A stretch of 64,000 bases of DNA from JBCBWG01 sp038523925 (GCA_038523925.1 JBCBIY010000003.1:224571-288570), one strand, 5' to 3'; counted from the first letter of the stretch, positions 16,096-26,132 are shown. Program-made: numbers and translations. Notes: generated by a model not told the origin, from the letters alone.

Positions 16096-17061
16096 CTAGC
16101 CTGCGACGAACGCGTAACCGCTGCCGTCCTTCTCGATTTTGCCATGCCCCGGGAAGCCGAAGTGATAACCGGTGACCGTGATGCCGTCGGCAATAGCCAT
16201 GTCGTAGAGCTTCTTGCGCGTCGCGATCGCTTCGTCCGGCGCCATATCAAAGACGGCCTGCCATTCCGGGTTTTGGACGAACAGCGCCGGCACGTTCGAC
16301 GTATCGGCGAGCACCATCGCCTGATCGCTTCCCGACGCGATGCGGAACACGGTGTGTCCCGGCGTATGCCCGTGCGCGGCAACCGCCGTGATACCCGGCG
16401 CGACTTCGGCGCCCGGCTCGATTGGGCGCACGTTCTTCCATGTGCCGAGCGAACCTTTGATGCGCTGTGCGAGCCCCTGCCGGCGCTTCGGCAATTTCGC
16501 GATCGTCGCGTCGTCAGTCCAGAACTTGAGTTCGGCCGCCGGCACGATGATTTCGGCGTCAGGATAGACCTGCTCGGTGCTGCCCTTCTGCATGAGGCCA
16601 AAGATGTGGTCCGGGTGGAAGTGCGTCACGATGATCGTGTCGACCTTGCCCTTCTCGATACCGGCGCCCTTCATGTTCTCATCCAGCAGGCCGGCTGTCG
16701 GCGCGAGCTGCGCGCCGGTGCCCGCATCGAACATGATCGTCTTGCCGCCCATCTTCACCGCCGGGATCGTAAACGTGATCGGCACGAACTCAGTCGATAG
16801 GCCGCCCTTCTTCAGCGCCGCCTTCGTCTCGTCGACGCCGGCATTCCTGATAAAGTTTTCATCGTGCTTCTTCTGCCAGATGCCATCGAACAGTGTGACG
16901 AGTTCGGCGTCTCCGATCTTCGCTGATGAGAAGCCCTTGCCCTTTTCCGGCAGCGTGCGTGCTGACGCTGGCTCAACCCAGAGCATCGGCCCCGACAGGC
17001 CAGTGGCGGCGGCGACAGCGCTTGCGGAGAGCACGAACTCACGGCGATCAAGATTGGGCAT
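16096..17061 (-). CDS. Exported MBL-fold metallo-hydrolase
   Basis: The 321-residue product opens MPNLDRREFVLSASAVAAAT, a twin-arginine (RR) signal followed by a hydrophobic segment, so Tat export is likely. The metallo-beta-lactamase fold is shown by THFHPDH (His137, His139, Asp141, His142), HGHTPGHT around 220-227, the bridging Asp243 in LADTSNV, and a final His290 in TGYHFGFPG. This is the set for a dinuclear metal site, so it is probably an active hydrolase; class members include lactonases and quorum quenchers. The start ATG 17061 is preceded by TGAGGAAC, better than the longer options at 17076 and 17085. Substrate is unknown. It lies between two glycosyltransferase genes. Confidence 0.9.
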   Translation of the reverse strand: MPNLDRREFVLSASAVAAATGLSGPMLWVEPASARTLPEKGKGFSSAKIGDAELVTLFDGIWQKKHDENFIRNAGVDETKAALKKGGLSTEFVPITFTIPAVKMGGKTIMFDAGTGAQLAPTAGLLDENMKGAGIEKGKVDTIIVTHFHPDHIFGLMQKGSTEQVYPDAEIIVPAAELKFWTDDATIAKLPKRRQGLAQRIKGSLGTWKNVRPIEPGAEVAPGITAVAAHGHTPGHTVFRIASGSDQAMVLADTSNVPALFVQNPEWQAVFDMAPDEAIATRKKLYDMAIADGITVTGYHFGFPGHGKIEKDGSGYAFVAG

Positions 17062-17193
17062 GCTGGGGTTCCTCATACGATGCACAGTTGGCTGCGCGAT
17101 GACCTACCGCGCCGTGCGCACAAACGACACGGTTCACGCGTGACATGAAGAACTTTTAACATTTGGGAGGCGGGCTGTCGGCCCCGGCGCGGT

Positions 17194-17883
17194 TCAGCCG
17201 TAAATGCGCGCAATGAAGCGGTTCGGCACGCGCAGGTAGTACATGCCGAGGCAGGCAATGTTGCGGGAGGCGCGCAGGAAATAACCATCGCGGTGATAGC
17301 GGGCAGCGCTGGTGACGGCGCGTGTGCGCAAGATCACCGGCTTCGCGCGGCCAAGCCTGCCGATCAGCTCCACGTCTTCCATGAGTGGCATCGCCTGATA
17401 GCCGCCGCGGCTCTGGTACACCCGACGCGGGATCAGCAACCCCTGATCGCCGTAAGGCAGGCGGAACAGCGTGCAGCGCAGCAAAACGCCGAACTCAATG
17501 ACGCGCGGCATGAACCCGATATCGTCGAGCGCGAAGCGGAACGCCGCCGCCCGCTCAGGTCGCGCACCCGTTTCGCAACGTTCAATATAGGCGCCGACCT
17601 CATCCTCCCAGCCGCGCTCCAGGACCGTATCGGCGTGGAGGAACAACAGCCAGTCACCGCGCGCGGCCTCGGCGCCGGCGGCCAATTGCTGGCCCCGGCC
17701 GCGATCGACGGTCAGGATTGTGGCGCCAGCGGTGTCGGCAATCTTGAGCGTTCGGTCGCGCGATCCGCCATCGACAATGATGACCTCGCGGATGAGGCCG
17801 GCGACGACGCCGGGCACCAGCGCGCTCAGCGTCGCGGCCAGACTGTGCTCGGCCTCATAGGTCGGAATGACGACAGAAATCAT
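17194..17883 (-). CDS. TIGR04283-type GT2 glycosyltransferase
   Basis: This GT-A fold glycosyltransferase has 229 residues from the ATG at 17883. The N-terminal block MISVVIPTYEAEHSLAATL is the nucleotide-sugar binding start of GT2 enzymes, followed by IIVDGGSRDRT and the metal-binding LFLHADTV. The C-terminal half contains YGDQGLLIPRRVYQ and GGYQAMPLMEDVELIGRL, both marks of the TIGR04283 group. Such genes often accompany TIGR04282 proteins in arsenosugar loci. The acceptor here is unknown. A longer reading from 17940 adds an atypical N-terminus and is not preferred. Confidence 0.9.
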   Translation of the reverse strand: MISVVIPTYEAEHSLAATLSALVPGVVAGLIREVIIVDGGSRDRTLKIADTAGATILTVDRGRGQQLAAGAEAARGDWLLFLHADTVLERGWEDEVGAYIERCETGARPERAAAFRFALDDIGFMPRVIEFGVLLRCTLFRLPYGDQGLLIPRRVYQSRGGYQAMPLMEDVELIGRLGRAKPVILRTRAVTSAARYHRDGYFLRASRNIACLGMYYLRVPNRFIARIYG

Positions 17884-18012
17884 CGGCGCGCCAGTCGCAG
17901 TTGCGTTGCAGCATTTTACCGACCCATCCCCGTTCGCCAACCGCCAAAATGTTCTTGTATTGTTCTTTGACGCTTGATACGCTCCGTCGGAGTTTGAGTG
18001 GAGGCGCGCGAA

Positions 18013-19131
<1,119 letters not shown>

Positions 19132-19152
19132 ACTTAGGCACGCTGCCGGGGC

Positions 19153-20211
19153 TTATCCGGCCGAAAGACCACGCGAGACGGTCCGCAGCAGGCGCTGCTC
19201 GCCAGCTTCCTTTGCGACCGCTTCCGGGACGACCCAGATCGTGTAGCTCTCCGACTTCAAGACCGCGTCGCAGGCGATACGCCCGGCAGCCATCCGGCAC
19301 GACCGGTCGACTTTGGCGTCGCGCACCTCGCGACGGTCGTGGCGCAGGATGCGCAAGTCAATCGGCTGCAACGAGAGCCCGCCTGATGGCACAGGCACAT
19401 TACGGAACACGCAGCGCAGCGACTTGCGGCAGGCCCCCGCCCGCGCACCGAGCGTGTTGACCGTGCCAAAGGCCCGCCGCCGCGCCATCTGACGCGCATC
19501 GCGGGACGCACCGCGGCTGATGTAGCAGTCTTGCCCGAGACACAGGATTGGGTCGGCGGTCTTGTTGAAGCGGCGGATGCCGCGCGCGCCGGGTTTCATT
19601 TCAAGCAGGATCGTGACACGACGCGTCGCGGCAGCGGCCTTGCCGATCGTTTGCCCTGCGACGGACGTCTTGGCCGGTCTCCGACGCGGGGGGCCGAACA
19701 CGTATTCATCGCCGATGTCGGCCGTCACGCGCGCAGGCTGCGGCGCTGCGAGGTTCGGCTGCATGTCCGGCTTCAGCACGACAGCCGGGCGCGGATCATC
19801 GGAGGCCGCCTCGTGCGTCGGGCGAATGCGCAACACGGTGTCATCGGCGTCTGTCGCGGTCACGGCCCGCGGCTGCGCTTCGTTCGCGGCTTGCTCATCC
19901 TTCGCCTTCGCGGCCAGTGCATCGAGCTGGATCATCAACGCATCAAACTGATCGTTGGCATCGGGCTGCACGACCACACGCGTTGGCGTGCGCGGCGGCT
20001 GGCTCTGCAGCGTGCGCGCCGACCGGCGCCGCCGCTGCGGCTCGCTCGTTGATTGATCCTTCGGCGCCGCCGTCACCGTTGAGGTCGGCTGCGCAAACTT
20101 GTCGGCAAGCGTCAGCGCATCATCATTCGCCGCCACCGGCAGCGCCGCCAACACCGAGGACCCAACCGCGACCGCCGCGCTTGCGATTAAATACCTGAAA
20201 CCAACGCTCAT
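19153..20211 (-). CDS. Exported protein of unknown function, cysteine-containing C-terminal domain
   Basis: The 352-residue product starts at ATG 20211, which follows GAGGG. Residues 1-28 form a signal peptide with core ASAAVAVGSSVLAALPVAAND. A long disordered region rich in Ala, Pro, Arg and Gln spans about 35-215, including a run of basic residues. A compact domain (about 230-352) holds six cysteines in contexts ILCL, QDCY, GACR, LRCV, RSCR and IACD, consistent with three disulfides, and ends EAGEQRLLRTVSRG. I recognise no family. The open frame extends well beyond 20211, but that part overlaps the SDR gene in another frame. It is convergent with the radical SAM gene. Confidence 0.72.
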   Translation of the reverse strand: MSVGFRYLIASAAVAVGSSVLAALPVAANDDALTLADKFAQPTSTVTAAPKDQSTSEPQRRRRSARTLQSQPPRTPTRVVVQPDANDQFDALMIQLDALAAKAKDEQAANEAQPRAVTATDADDTVLRIRPTHEAASDDPRPAVVLKPDMQPNLAAPQPARVTADIGDEYVFGPPRRRPAKTSVAGQTIGKAAAATRRVTILLEMKPGARGIRRFNKTADPILCLGQDCYISRGASRDARQMARRRAFGTVNTLGARAGACRKSLRCVFRNVPVPSGGLSLQPIDLRILRHDRREVRDAKVDRSCRMAAGRIACDAVLKSESYTIWVVPEAVAKEAGEQRLLRTVSRGLSAG

Positions 20212-20309
20212 CCCGACGGCCCTCGCTGAGATCACACGGCACCCACGCATGGTGTAGTTTCGCAAATCTGTATGGCCGCTGAACATGGCCGCATCGCGAC
20301 CCGGGTTGG

Positions 20310-21188
20310 CTATCCGACGATGCCGGCGAGCGCGGCAATGCCTTCGCGATAGGTCGGGAAACTGAGCGCGACGCCGAGATCGTCCTTCATGCGCGCGTTG
20401 GCGACGCGCTTGTTCTCGCCATAGAAGCTGCGCGCCATGGGGCTGAGGTCGGCCGTCGCGAAATCGATCTCCGGCGGCGGCGCAATGCCAAGGCAATCGG
20501 CCGCGTAGGCAATGACGTCTTGCGGCGGTGCGGGCAGGTCGTCGGTCACGTTGTAGACGCGGTGCGTGCCGCAGCCGTCGAGCCCCGCAATGACGGCTGC
20601 CCGAATGTCGTCGACGTGGATGCGGTTGAACACCTGGCCCGGCTTGACGAGCCGCCGCGCCTTGCCGGCCCTCAGGCGGTCGACAGGGCTGCGGCCAGGC
20701 CCGTAGATGCCGGAGAGCCGATAGATCTGTAGCGGTGCCGACGCGGCGTCCGCCCAATCCATCCAGGCGGTCTCGGCGGCAACACGCGCCTTGCTCCGCT
20801 GCGATGCCGGCCGGGGCGCAGTCGTCTCGCCGACCCACGCGCCCTCATGATCGCCGTAGACGCCGACCGTCGAGAGATAACCGACCCACGGCGCCGTCGC
20901 GCGCGCAGCAAGCCGCGCGCGAACGGGCTCAAGCGGGCTGTCGCCGACAGCCGGATCGGGGTCCGGGGCCACTGAGACCAACACGTGGCTCGCGGCATCC
21001 AGCAACACGCCGAGATCATCATTGACGACGCCATCAGCGAACCGCACCGCTTCGAGCCCGCGCGCCTTGAGGCCTGCAACTCCGTCGTCCGATCGCGACG
21101 TGCCGGCGACGTCCCAGCCGCGTGCCCGCATCTCCTCCGCGACGGGGCGCGCGCTGTAGCCGGCTCCAATACATACGAGTTTCGTCAT
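20310..21188 (-). CDS. NAD(P)-binding SDR family / YeeZ-like epimerase
   Basis: The 292-residue product has an atypical short-chain dehydrogenase/reductase fold. The N-terminal glycine motif is CIGAGYSARPVAEEM, then a substrate-side segment YLSTVGVYGDHEGAWV and YRLSGIYGPGRSPVDRL, typical of the YeeZ-like branch of atypical SDRs, which often lack the classical active-site Lys. The reaction is unknown. Its ATG overlaps the stop of queG by 4 bases (ATGA), placing it third in a GST-queG-SDR operon. Confidence 0.88.
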   Translation of the reverse strand: MTKLVCIGAGYSARPVAEEMRARGWDVAGTSRSDDGVAGLKARGLEAVRFADGVVNDDLGVLLDAASHVLVSVAPDPDPAVGDSPLEPVRARLAARATAPWVGYLSTVGVYGDHEGAWVGETTAPRPASQRSKARVAAETAWMDWADAASAPLQIYRLSGIYGPGRSPVDRLRAGKARRLVKPGQVFNRIHVDDIRAAVIAGLDGCGTHRVYNVTDDLPAPPQDVIAYAADCLGIAPPPEIDFATADLSPMARSFYGENKRVANARMKDDLGVALSFPTYREGIAALAGIVG

Positions 21189-22357
21189 GACTCACCTTCG
21201 CATTCGAACCCTGCGGCGCGCCACTCAGCGCGGACATGAGCATCGTGCTCGCGAAACGCCGCACGCTTGCGGGCCTCGGCCAGCCCATCGTTATCGCCAA
21301 TCGCATCAAGCGCCCAAACCGCCATGCCGCGCACGAGCGGGCTCTCGTCTTCGAGCCGCGCGCGGACGCCCGCGACCAGGCGCGCGCGTTCGGATGCGGC
21401 TTGGTGCGTTGCGTTGCCCGCCGCGATGACGACGTTTCGGAGGAACCGGTCGCGGCCAGTTCGCTTGACCGGCGTGCCGGCAAACCGCTTGCGGAAGGCC
21501 GCATCGTCGAGCGCCAGCAAGTCGAGCAGCGGCGGATCGTCGAGGTCGTCCTTAAGCGCCATCCGCGCGTCGGCGACCGGCTGCGCAAAGCGGTTCCAGG
21601 GGCAGACGGCAAGGCAGTCGTCGCAACCGAAGACGCGGTTGCCCATCGGCTTCCGGAACGCTTCCGGTATCGGCCCTGCGTGTTCGATCGAAAGGTAGGC
21701 GAGGCAGCGGCGGGCATCGAGCTGATAGGGCGCGGGAAACGCATCGGTCGGGCAGACGTCCAGGCAGCGGCGGCAGCTCCCGCAATGGTCTTGCGATGGC
21801 GCGTCGGCCAGAAGTTCGGCATCGGTCAACACCACGCCGAGCAGCGTCCACGAGCCGAACGCGCGCGAGACGAGATTGGTGTGTTTGCCCTGCCAGCCCA
21901 ACCCGGCGGCCCCGGCAAGCGGCTTTTCCATCAGCGGCGCAGTGTCGACGAAAACCTTCACTTCTGCCGCCGCAAGCTTCACGACCTGCTGCGCCAGATG
22001 CTTGAGCCGGCCCTTGATGACCTCGTGATAATCGCGGCGTTTGGCGTAGGCGGAGATGACGCCGCGATCCGCCACGCTCAGCCGGTCCATCGGATCGACC
22101 TCAGGCGCGTAGTTCTGCGCAACGACGATCGCGGACCGGGCCGCGGGCCACAGCGCACGCGGCGACGCCCGCCGGTCAGCGGTCTCGGCAAGCCATGTCA
22201 TCTCGCCATGCCGGTCGGCCGCTAAAAACGCGTGCAGCCGCGCGCCCGCGTCCGCCACCGCGTCGACGCTTGTAAAGCCGCAGTCGTCGAACCCGATCTT
22301 TAAGGCCGCCGCGCGAATGCGATCCGCGACACTGTCCCGTGGCGCGTGCGCCGCCAT
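21185..22357 (-). CDS. queG: Epoxyqueuosine reductase
   Basis: QueG reduces epoxyqueuosine to queuosine in the wobble position of tRNAs, using cobalamin and two 4Fe-4S clusters. The 390-residue product has the catalytic Asp in VDTAPLMEKPLA (Asp139) and the two ferredoxin-like cluster sets: Cys192, Cys195, Cys198, Cys202 (in HCGSCRRCLDVCPTDAF) and Cys218, Cys245, Cys248, Cys252 (in FGCDDCLAVCPWNRF). The C-terminal part is helical, as in family members with HEAT-like repeats. The ATG at 22357 shares one base with the stop of the upstream GST gene (TGATG). The longer reading from 22486 would overlap the GST gene and is not preferred. Confidence 0.95.
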   Translation of the reverse strand: MAAHAPRDSVADRIRAAALKIGFDDCGFTSVDAVADAGARLHAFLAADRHGEMTWLAETADRRASPRALWPAARSAIVVAQNYAPEVDPMDRLSVADRGVISAYAKRRDYHEVIKGRLKHLAQQVVKLAAAEVKVFVDTAPLMEKPLAGAAGLGWQGKHTNLVSRAFGSWTLLGVVLTDAELLADAPSQDHCGSCRRCLDVCPTDAFPAPYQLDARRCLAYLSIEHAGPIPEAFRKPMGNRVFGCDDCLAVCPWNRFAQPVADARMALKDDLDDPPLLDLLALDDAAFRKRFAGTPVKRTGRDRFLRNVVIAAGNATHQAASERARLVAGVRARLEDESPLVRGMAVWALDAIGDNDGLAEARKRAAFREHDAHVRAEWRAAGFECEGES

Positions 22358-23112
22358 CAAAAGTCGAGTTCCGCGTAGTGTGCCGGCGGCGCGACGCCGG
22401 GCACCCGGTCTTCCAGCAGCGGGCGGAAGCTCGGGCGCGACTTCACAAGCTGATACCAGACCTGCGCATAGGGCACGTCTTCCCAATCGATCTCGCCGAG
22501 GTAGTCGGCAATCGACAGGTGCGCGGCAGCTGCGAGATCGGCGTAGCTGATTTCATCACCGCCAAGCCACCGGCGCTGATCGGCGAGAAACCCGACATAG
22601 CTCAGATGATACTTCAGGTTCGCACGCGCCGCGCGCAGCATCGCCGCATCCGGCGCGCGCGAGGTCTTCCGGTCGAGCACCGGCCGCACCTTCTCGTGCA
22701 GCAACTCCTGACTAACTTCGCGGTCGAACTTGAGATGAAACCAATCGATCAATCGGCGCACTTCGGCGCGGCTGTCGATGTCACCCGGGAACAACGTGTC
22801 GAGGCGGCGCGACGACCGCTCGACGGTCACAGGCTCCGCGGCAAAGCACGCGCGGATCGCCTCGTCGGACCCGAGGTCATCGATGAACTCAGCCGTCGCG
22901 TAGGCGCCGATCAACAGCCGGCCGTCACGCGTCTCGACGACGGGCAGAGTGCCGGCCGGGTTCGCTGCGAGAAACGTCCGGTCAAGCGCCCACGGCTGCA
23001 CGTCAACGAACTCCGGCCGCAGCCCAAGCTCGCCGAGAACAAGCCGGATCGCCCGTGAAAATGGACAGAGCTTGAAGTGCGTTAACCGCAACTGCCGGAG
23101 CCTTTCAACCAA
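22357..23112 (-). CDS. Glutathione S-transferase-like protein
   Basis: The 251-residue product has a thioredoxin-fold N-terminal domain with the active-site region THFKLCPFSRAIRLVLGELGL (Cys16) and NPAGTLPVVETRDGRLLIGA near residues 51-70, the cis-Pro loop for glutathione binding. A helical C-terminal domain follows, with WLGGDEISYADLAAAAHLS, the N-capping box typical of GSTs. Substrate unknown. It begins the minus-strand operon with queG and the SDR gene. The next gene, uppP, starts divergently about 187 bases away. Confidence 0.9.
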   Translation of the reverse strand: MVERLRQLRLTHFKLCPFSRAIRLVLGELGLRPEFVDVQPWALDRTFLAANPAGTLPVVETRDGRLLIGAYATAEFIDDLGSDEAIRACFAAEPVTVERSSRRLDTLFPGDIDSRAEVRRLIDWFHLKFDREVSQELLHEKVRPVLDRKTSRAPDAAMLRAARANLKYHLSYVGFLADQRRWLGGDEISYADLAAAAHLSIADYLGEIDWEDVPYAQVWYQLVKSRPSFRPLLEDRVPGVAPPAHYAELDF

Positions 23113-23299
23113 GCATCACTCGTGCGGCAGCGCGCCGCGTCACGGTCGTACCACCGCCGGTAGTGATGTCGCCATGCCCCGCGGCGATACCAAGGGCACG
23201 AAGATTGCCTCGCAGCCTTGCCCGGATAGGGCGAACGCCGCTAATCGCCACGCGGCCGGGACGCGTTGCGCGGGCGGCAAGAGGGATGAGACACACGAC

Positions 23300-24103
23300 A
23301 TGTCGACGTGGCACGCGGTTATTCTCGGCCTGCTGGAAGGGCTGACGGAGTTCATCCCGGTGTCGTCGACGGGCCATCTGCTGCTCGCCGGGCACTTTTT
23401 GGGCTTTGAGTCGCCGGGAAAAGCATTTGAGGTGCTCATCCAGCTTGGGGCGATCCTCGCGATCGTGACGGTGTATGCCGCCAAGCTCTGGAACGTCGCT
23501 GTGAGCCTGCCGAGCAAGCCGGAAGCCCGCCGGTTCGTCTTCGCAATCCTGGTCGCGTTCCTTCCCGCAGCCGTCATCGGCGTGATGGCGCATGGCTACA
23601 TCAAGACCGTGCTGTTCGAGAGCCCTACGCTTGTGTGCACGACCCTGATCCTCGGCGGGATCGTCCTGTTGATTGTCGACCGCCTCCCCCTGACGCCGCG
23701 TCATCACGATGCGATGGCGTTCTCGCCCTGGCTCGCATTCAAGATCGGGGTTTGTCAGACGGTCGCGATGATCCCCGGTGTGTCGCGGTCCGGGGCGACG
23801 ATCGTCGGCGCGCTCTTGATGGGGACCGACAAACGGTCCGCGGCCGAGTTCTCGTTCTTCCTCGCCATGCCAACGATGGCCGGCGCCTTCGCATACGACC
23901 TTTACAAGAACTACGCGGTGCTCTCAGCCGCCGACATTGGAAACATCGCCATCGGCTTTGTGATGGCATTCATCGCCGGCGTGTTGGTCGTGCGGTATCT
24001 GCTCGACTTCGTCAGCCGCCATGGGTTCGCGTTCTTCGCCGTCTGGCGGATCGTGGTCGGACTTGCAGGATTTGCGGGGCTCGCCGCACTCGGCCAGCTT
24101 TAG
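23300..24103 (+). CDS. uppP: Undecaprenyl-diphosphatase
   Basis: UppP (BacA) dephosphorylates undecaprenyl diphosphate in the inner membrane, recycling the lipid carrier for peptidoglycan and other cell-wall glycans; overexpression gives bacitracin resistance. The 267-residue product has about eight membrane segments and the two catalytic motifs GLTEFIPVSSTGHLLLA near residues 13-29 and AMIPGVSRSGATIVGALL near 158-175. The ATG at 23300 gives the normal N-terminus MSTWHAVILGLLEG. The gene is convergent with ptsN across a 70-base gap. Confidence 0.96.
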   Translation: MSTWHAVILGLLEGLTEFIPVSSTGHLLLAGHFLGFESPGKAFEVLIQLGAILAIVTVYAAKLWNVAVSLPSKPEARRFVFAILVAFLPAAVIGVMAHGYIKTVLFESPTLVCTTLILGGIVLLIVDRLPLTPRHHDAMAFSPWLAFKIGVCQTVAMIPGVSRSGATIVGALLMGTDKRSAAEFSFFLAMPTMAGAFAYDLYKNYAVLSAADIGNIAIGFVMAFIAGVLVVRYLLDFVSRHGFAFFAVWRIVVGLAGFAGLAALGQL

Positions 24104-24173
24104 CGGGCGCGTCAACCGAGTAACACAGGAGCGGGGCAACGTGGCGCCAGCGACGCTGCTGCCGGCCGCCTCA

Positions 24174-24647
24174 TTAAGCCGCGTGCGGGGCCTTCACATC
24201 GGCGCAGAGAATGTCGTGGATCGCAGCGCCCGAAGCCGCTGTCCGGAGGTTCTCAAGTGCCGCCGGAGCGCGCATCAATCGCGAGATCCGTGACAGCGCC
24301 TTCAAGTGATCGCCGCTTGCATGTTCCGGCGCGAGCAGCAGAAAGATCAAATCGACGGGCTCGCCATCGACCGATTCAAAATCGATCGGTTCGGGGAGGC
24401 GCGCAAAGAGACAGAAGATGTCGTCGAGGCCGCGAAGCTTAATGTGTGGGATCGCGATGCCGCGCCCGAGCCCGGTCGAGCCGAGCCGTTCGCGCTGCAG
24501 GAGCGTATCGAAGATTTCGCGCGCGGGCCGGCCGGTTTTATCCGCCGCCAGATCCGCGAGCTCGTGCAGCACCTGCTTTTTGCTCGAAGCCTTCAGCTCC
24601 GGAACGATGCCGTCCGTCTGTACGATGTCGCCAAGGTCCATGGCCAT
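24174..24647 (-). CDS. ptsN: Nitrogen-regulatory PTS EIIA-Ntr
   Basis: EIIA-Ntr is a phosphoryl-accepting regulator of the PTS-Ntr branch that affects potassium and nitrogen/carbon metabolism. The 157-residue product has the EIIA fold with the phosphorylated His (His68) in GRGIAIPHIKL, and LVFLLLAPEHASGDHLKALSRISRL in the second half. The ATG at 24647 is used; an adjacent ATG at 24641 is an alternative and a TTG at 24665 is less likely. It follows hpf on the same strand by about 90 bases, the usual order hpf-ptsN in many proteobacteria. The usual upstream rpoN is not seen. Confidence 0.93.
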   Translation of the reverse strand: MAMDLGDIVQTDGIVPELKASSKKQVLHELADLAADKTGRPAREIFDTLLQRERLGSTGLGRGIAIPHIKLRGLDDIFCLFARLPEPIDFESVDGEPVDLIFLLLAPEHASGDHLKALSRISRLMRAPAALENLRTAASGAAIHDILCADVKAPHAA

Positions 24648-24739
24648 TCTCGTAAAGAGCTCCAATGAAAGATCGCCGTGGCCGACGCAGGCAAAGCACG
24701 TGCCGACGCGGACAAAACGATTCGAATTCTTCCAGGTTC

Positions 24740-25330
24740 CTAACCGGCGGTGCCGCTAGCTGGATCTATCCAGCCGATGTGGCCATCTTTACGGCGATAG
24801 ACAACGTTCAACCCGCCAGTGCCCGCGTTGCGAAATATCAGAACGGCCTCGTCGGTCAAGTCCAACTGCATAACAGCCTCACCGACCGACCACTCATGAA
24901 CCGTACGCGGATTTTCAGCGACGATGACAGGTGAATCGCCGGAAACGTCGGCTTCAGGCTCAGCGTCATCATCAGCGCGAACTGTGAACTCGTTGATAAA
25001 GCTGCCGATTGCGGCGCGTTCAGCGGCGGCTTTTGTGTGATGATCCTTAAGGCGGCGTTTGTAGCGGCGAACGCGCTTTTCCAAATGCTCAAGCGCGTCA
25101 TCGGCGCTTGCATAGACATCGCCGCCGCGGCCTTGCGCCTCGAGCATCAAACCCGTCTTAAGGCGGATCGAGCAGTTGGTCCTGTAACCAACTTTCTCTT
25201 TTTCGACGCGCACATGGCCGGAAAGCTCAGGGCCGATGTACTTCTCGAGAACATTTCGGATCTTATCCGTCACGAAGCTTTGGAAAGCTTCGCCCGTCTC
25301 CATGTGCTTTCCAGTGACCTGAATTGTCAT
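24740..25330 (-). CDS. hpf: Ribosome hibernation promoting factor, long form
   Basis: Long HPF joins 70S ribosomes into translationally silent 100S dimers in stationary phase. The 196-residue product has the N-terminal HPF/YfiA domain (MTIQVTGKHMETGEAF to KDHHTKAAA, residues 1-100), a linker, then the C-terminal dimerisation domain (residues about 135-196) with VHEWSVGEAVMQLDLTDEAVLIF and NVVYRRKDGHIGWIDP. The start ATG at 25330 follows AGGGCGGA. It lies just downstream of rsfS, another ribosome-silencing factor, and upstream of ptsN. Confidence 0.94.
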   Translation of the reverse strand: MTIQVTGKHMETGEAFQSFVTDKIRNVLEKYIGPELSGHVRVEKEKVGYRTNCSIRLKTGLMLEAQGRGGDVYASADDALEHLEKRVRRYKRRLKDHHTKAAAERAAIGSFINEFTVRADDDAEPEADVSGDSPVIVAENPRTVHEWSVGEAVMQLDLTDEAVLIFRNAGTGGLNVVYRRKDGHIGWIDPASGTAG

Positions 25331-25375
25331 GCGATCCGCCCTGTTGCTCGCGCCGGTCTGAGCTGCCGGACGTGG

Positions 25376-25405
25376 AGCGTAGGCGAGCGCTGAAATGCGT
25401 GTCAA
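25376..25405 (-). promoter_or_regulatory. Possible sigma-70 promoter for hpf
   Basis: On the minus strand, TTGACA (25405-25400) is followed after 18 bases by TACGCT (25381-25376). The start codon of hpf is about 46 bases further. The -35 box is a perfect match, and the -10 box is weak. This is a pattern-based call only. Confidence 0.35.
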
Positions 25406-25479
25406 ACGGCCCGGAGCACTGTCATTTGAGCGGTCGGGCGGCGCTTGCGCGAGCGGTCGCCGGCGCACTGCGTGGCCAG

Positions 25480-25502
25480 GCCGAGCCATTGCTAGGCTCG
25501 GC
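25480..25502. other. Perfect 8-bp inverted repeat in the rsfS-hpf gap
   Basis: GCCGAGCC (25480-25487) and GGCTCGGC (25495-25502) form a perfect stem with a seven-base loop, 36 bases beyond the rsfS stop. There is no T run on either strand, so it is not a standard Rho-independent terminator. It may be an RNA stabilising hairpin, an attenuator or a protein-binding site. Confidence 0.45.
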
Positions 25503-25537
25503 TGTCTGACGACCGTCTGCGTTGCTTGCCCGGCAGG

Positions 25538-25948
25538 CTAGTGCTGTTGCGCGTCCTCGGGACGATCCGCCGACCACATCTTTTCAAGATTGTAGAACTC
25601 GCGGACTTCCGGGCGGAACAGATGCACGATGATATCGCCGACATCGATCAGCACCCAGTCGCACACAGACTGACCTTCGCAGTGCACGGTGCCGTAGCCT
25701 GCGTCTTTCAGCTTGCGCTGGAGTTGATCGGCGATCGCGCCCACGTGGCGATCCGAGCGTCCGGTCGCGATGATCATATAATCACCAACCGATGACTTGC
25801 CCGCGAGATCGATGACGACGGCATCTTCGGCCTTCGCATCGTCGAGCCAGACCTGGATCTGGTCCTTGAGCGTCTCCACGTCAGCATGCGCCGTCGCAGT
25901 GACTTCGGAAGGCGCGTGCGTCACGGCGCCCTCAATTGCAGATTGCAT
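25538..25948 (-). CDS. rsfS: Ribosome silencing factor RsfS
   Basis: RsfS (Iojap/DUF143) binds protein L14 on the 50S subunit and prevents joining with 30S, lowering translation in starvation. The 136-residue product has the typical core IDLAGKSSVGDYMIIATGRSDRHVGAIADQL and VCDWVLIDVGDIIVHLF, ending in REFYNLEKMW. An N-terminal extension of about 25 residues precedes the core. The ATG at 25948 has its GAGG a little far upstream. It follows nadD in the conserved order proB-proA-nadD-rsfS. Confidence 0.94.
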   Translation of the reverse strand: MQSAIEGAVTHAPSEVTATAHADVETLKDQIQVWLDDAKAEDAVVIDLAGKSSVGDYMIIATGRSDRHVGAIADQLQRKLKDAGYGTVHCEGQSVCDWVLIDVGDIIVHLFRPEVREFYNLEKMWSADRPEDAQQH

Positions 25949-26132
25949 GTGTTCGGTTATGTCCTCTTTCCTGCGCACAACCACCGCGCGCCACCCACAT
26001 GTTGTAGGTGAATGCGGTGAACGCAACAGCGACCCGAAGCTTGTCAGCCGTCCCTACAGTGCGCAACTGAAAACAGTGCAACATAGTTCAGACTTTGTTC
26101 CGTGCGGCGCCACTCGCGAGTTAACCCGTGAT

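Noticed and set aside
20212..20838. N-terminal extension of the exported Cys protein upstream of 20211
   Set aside because: It overlaps the SDR gene in another frame, and the signal peptide only fits with the start at 20211.
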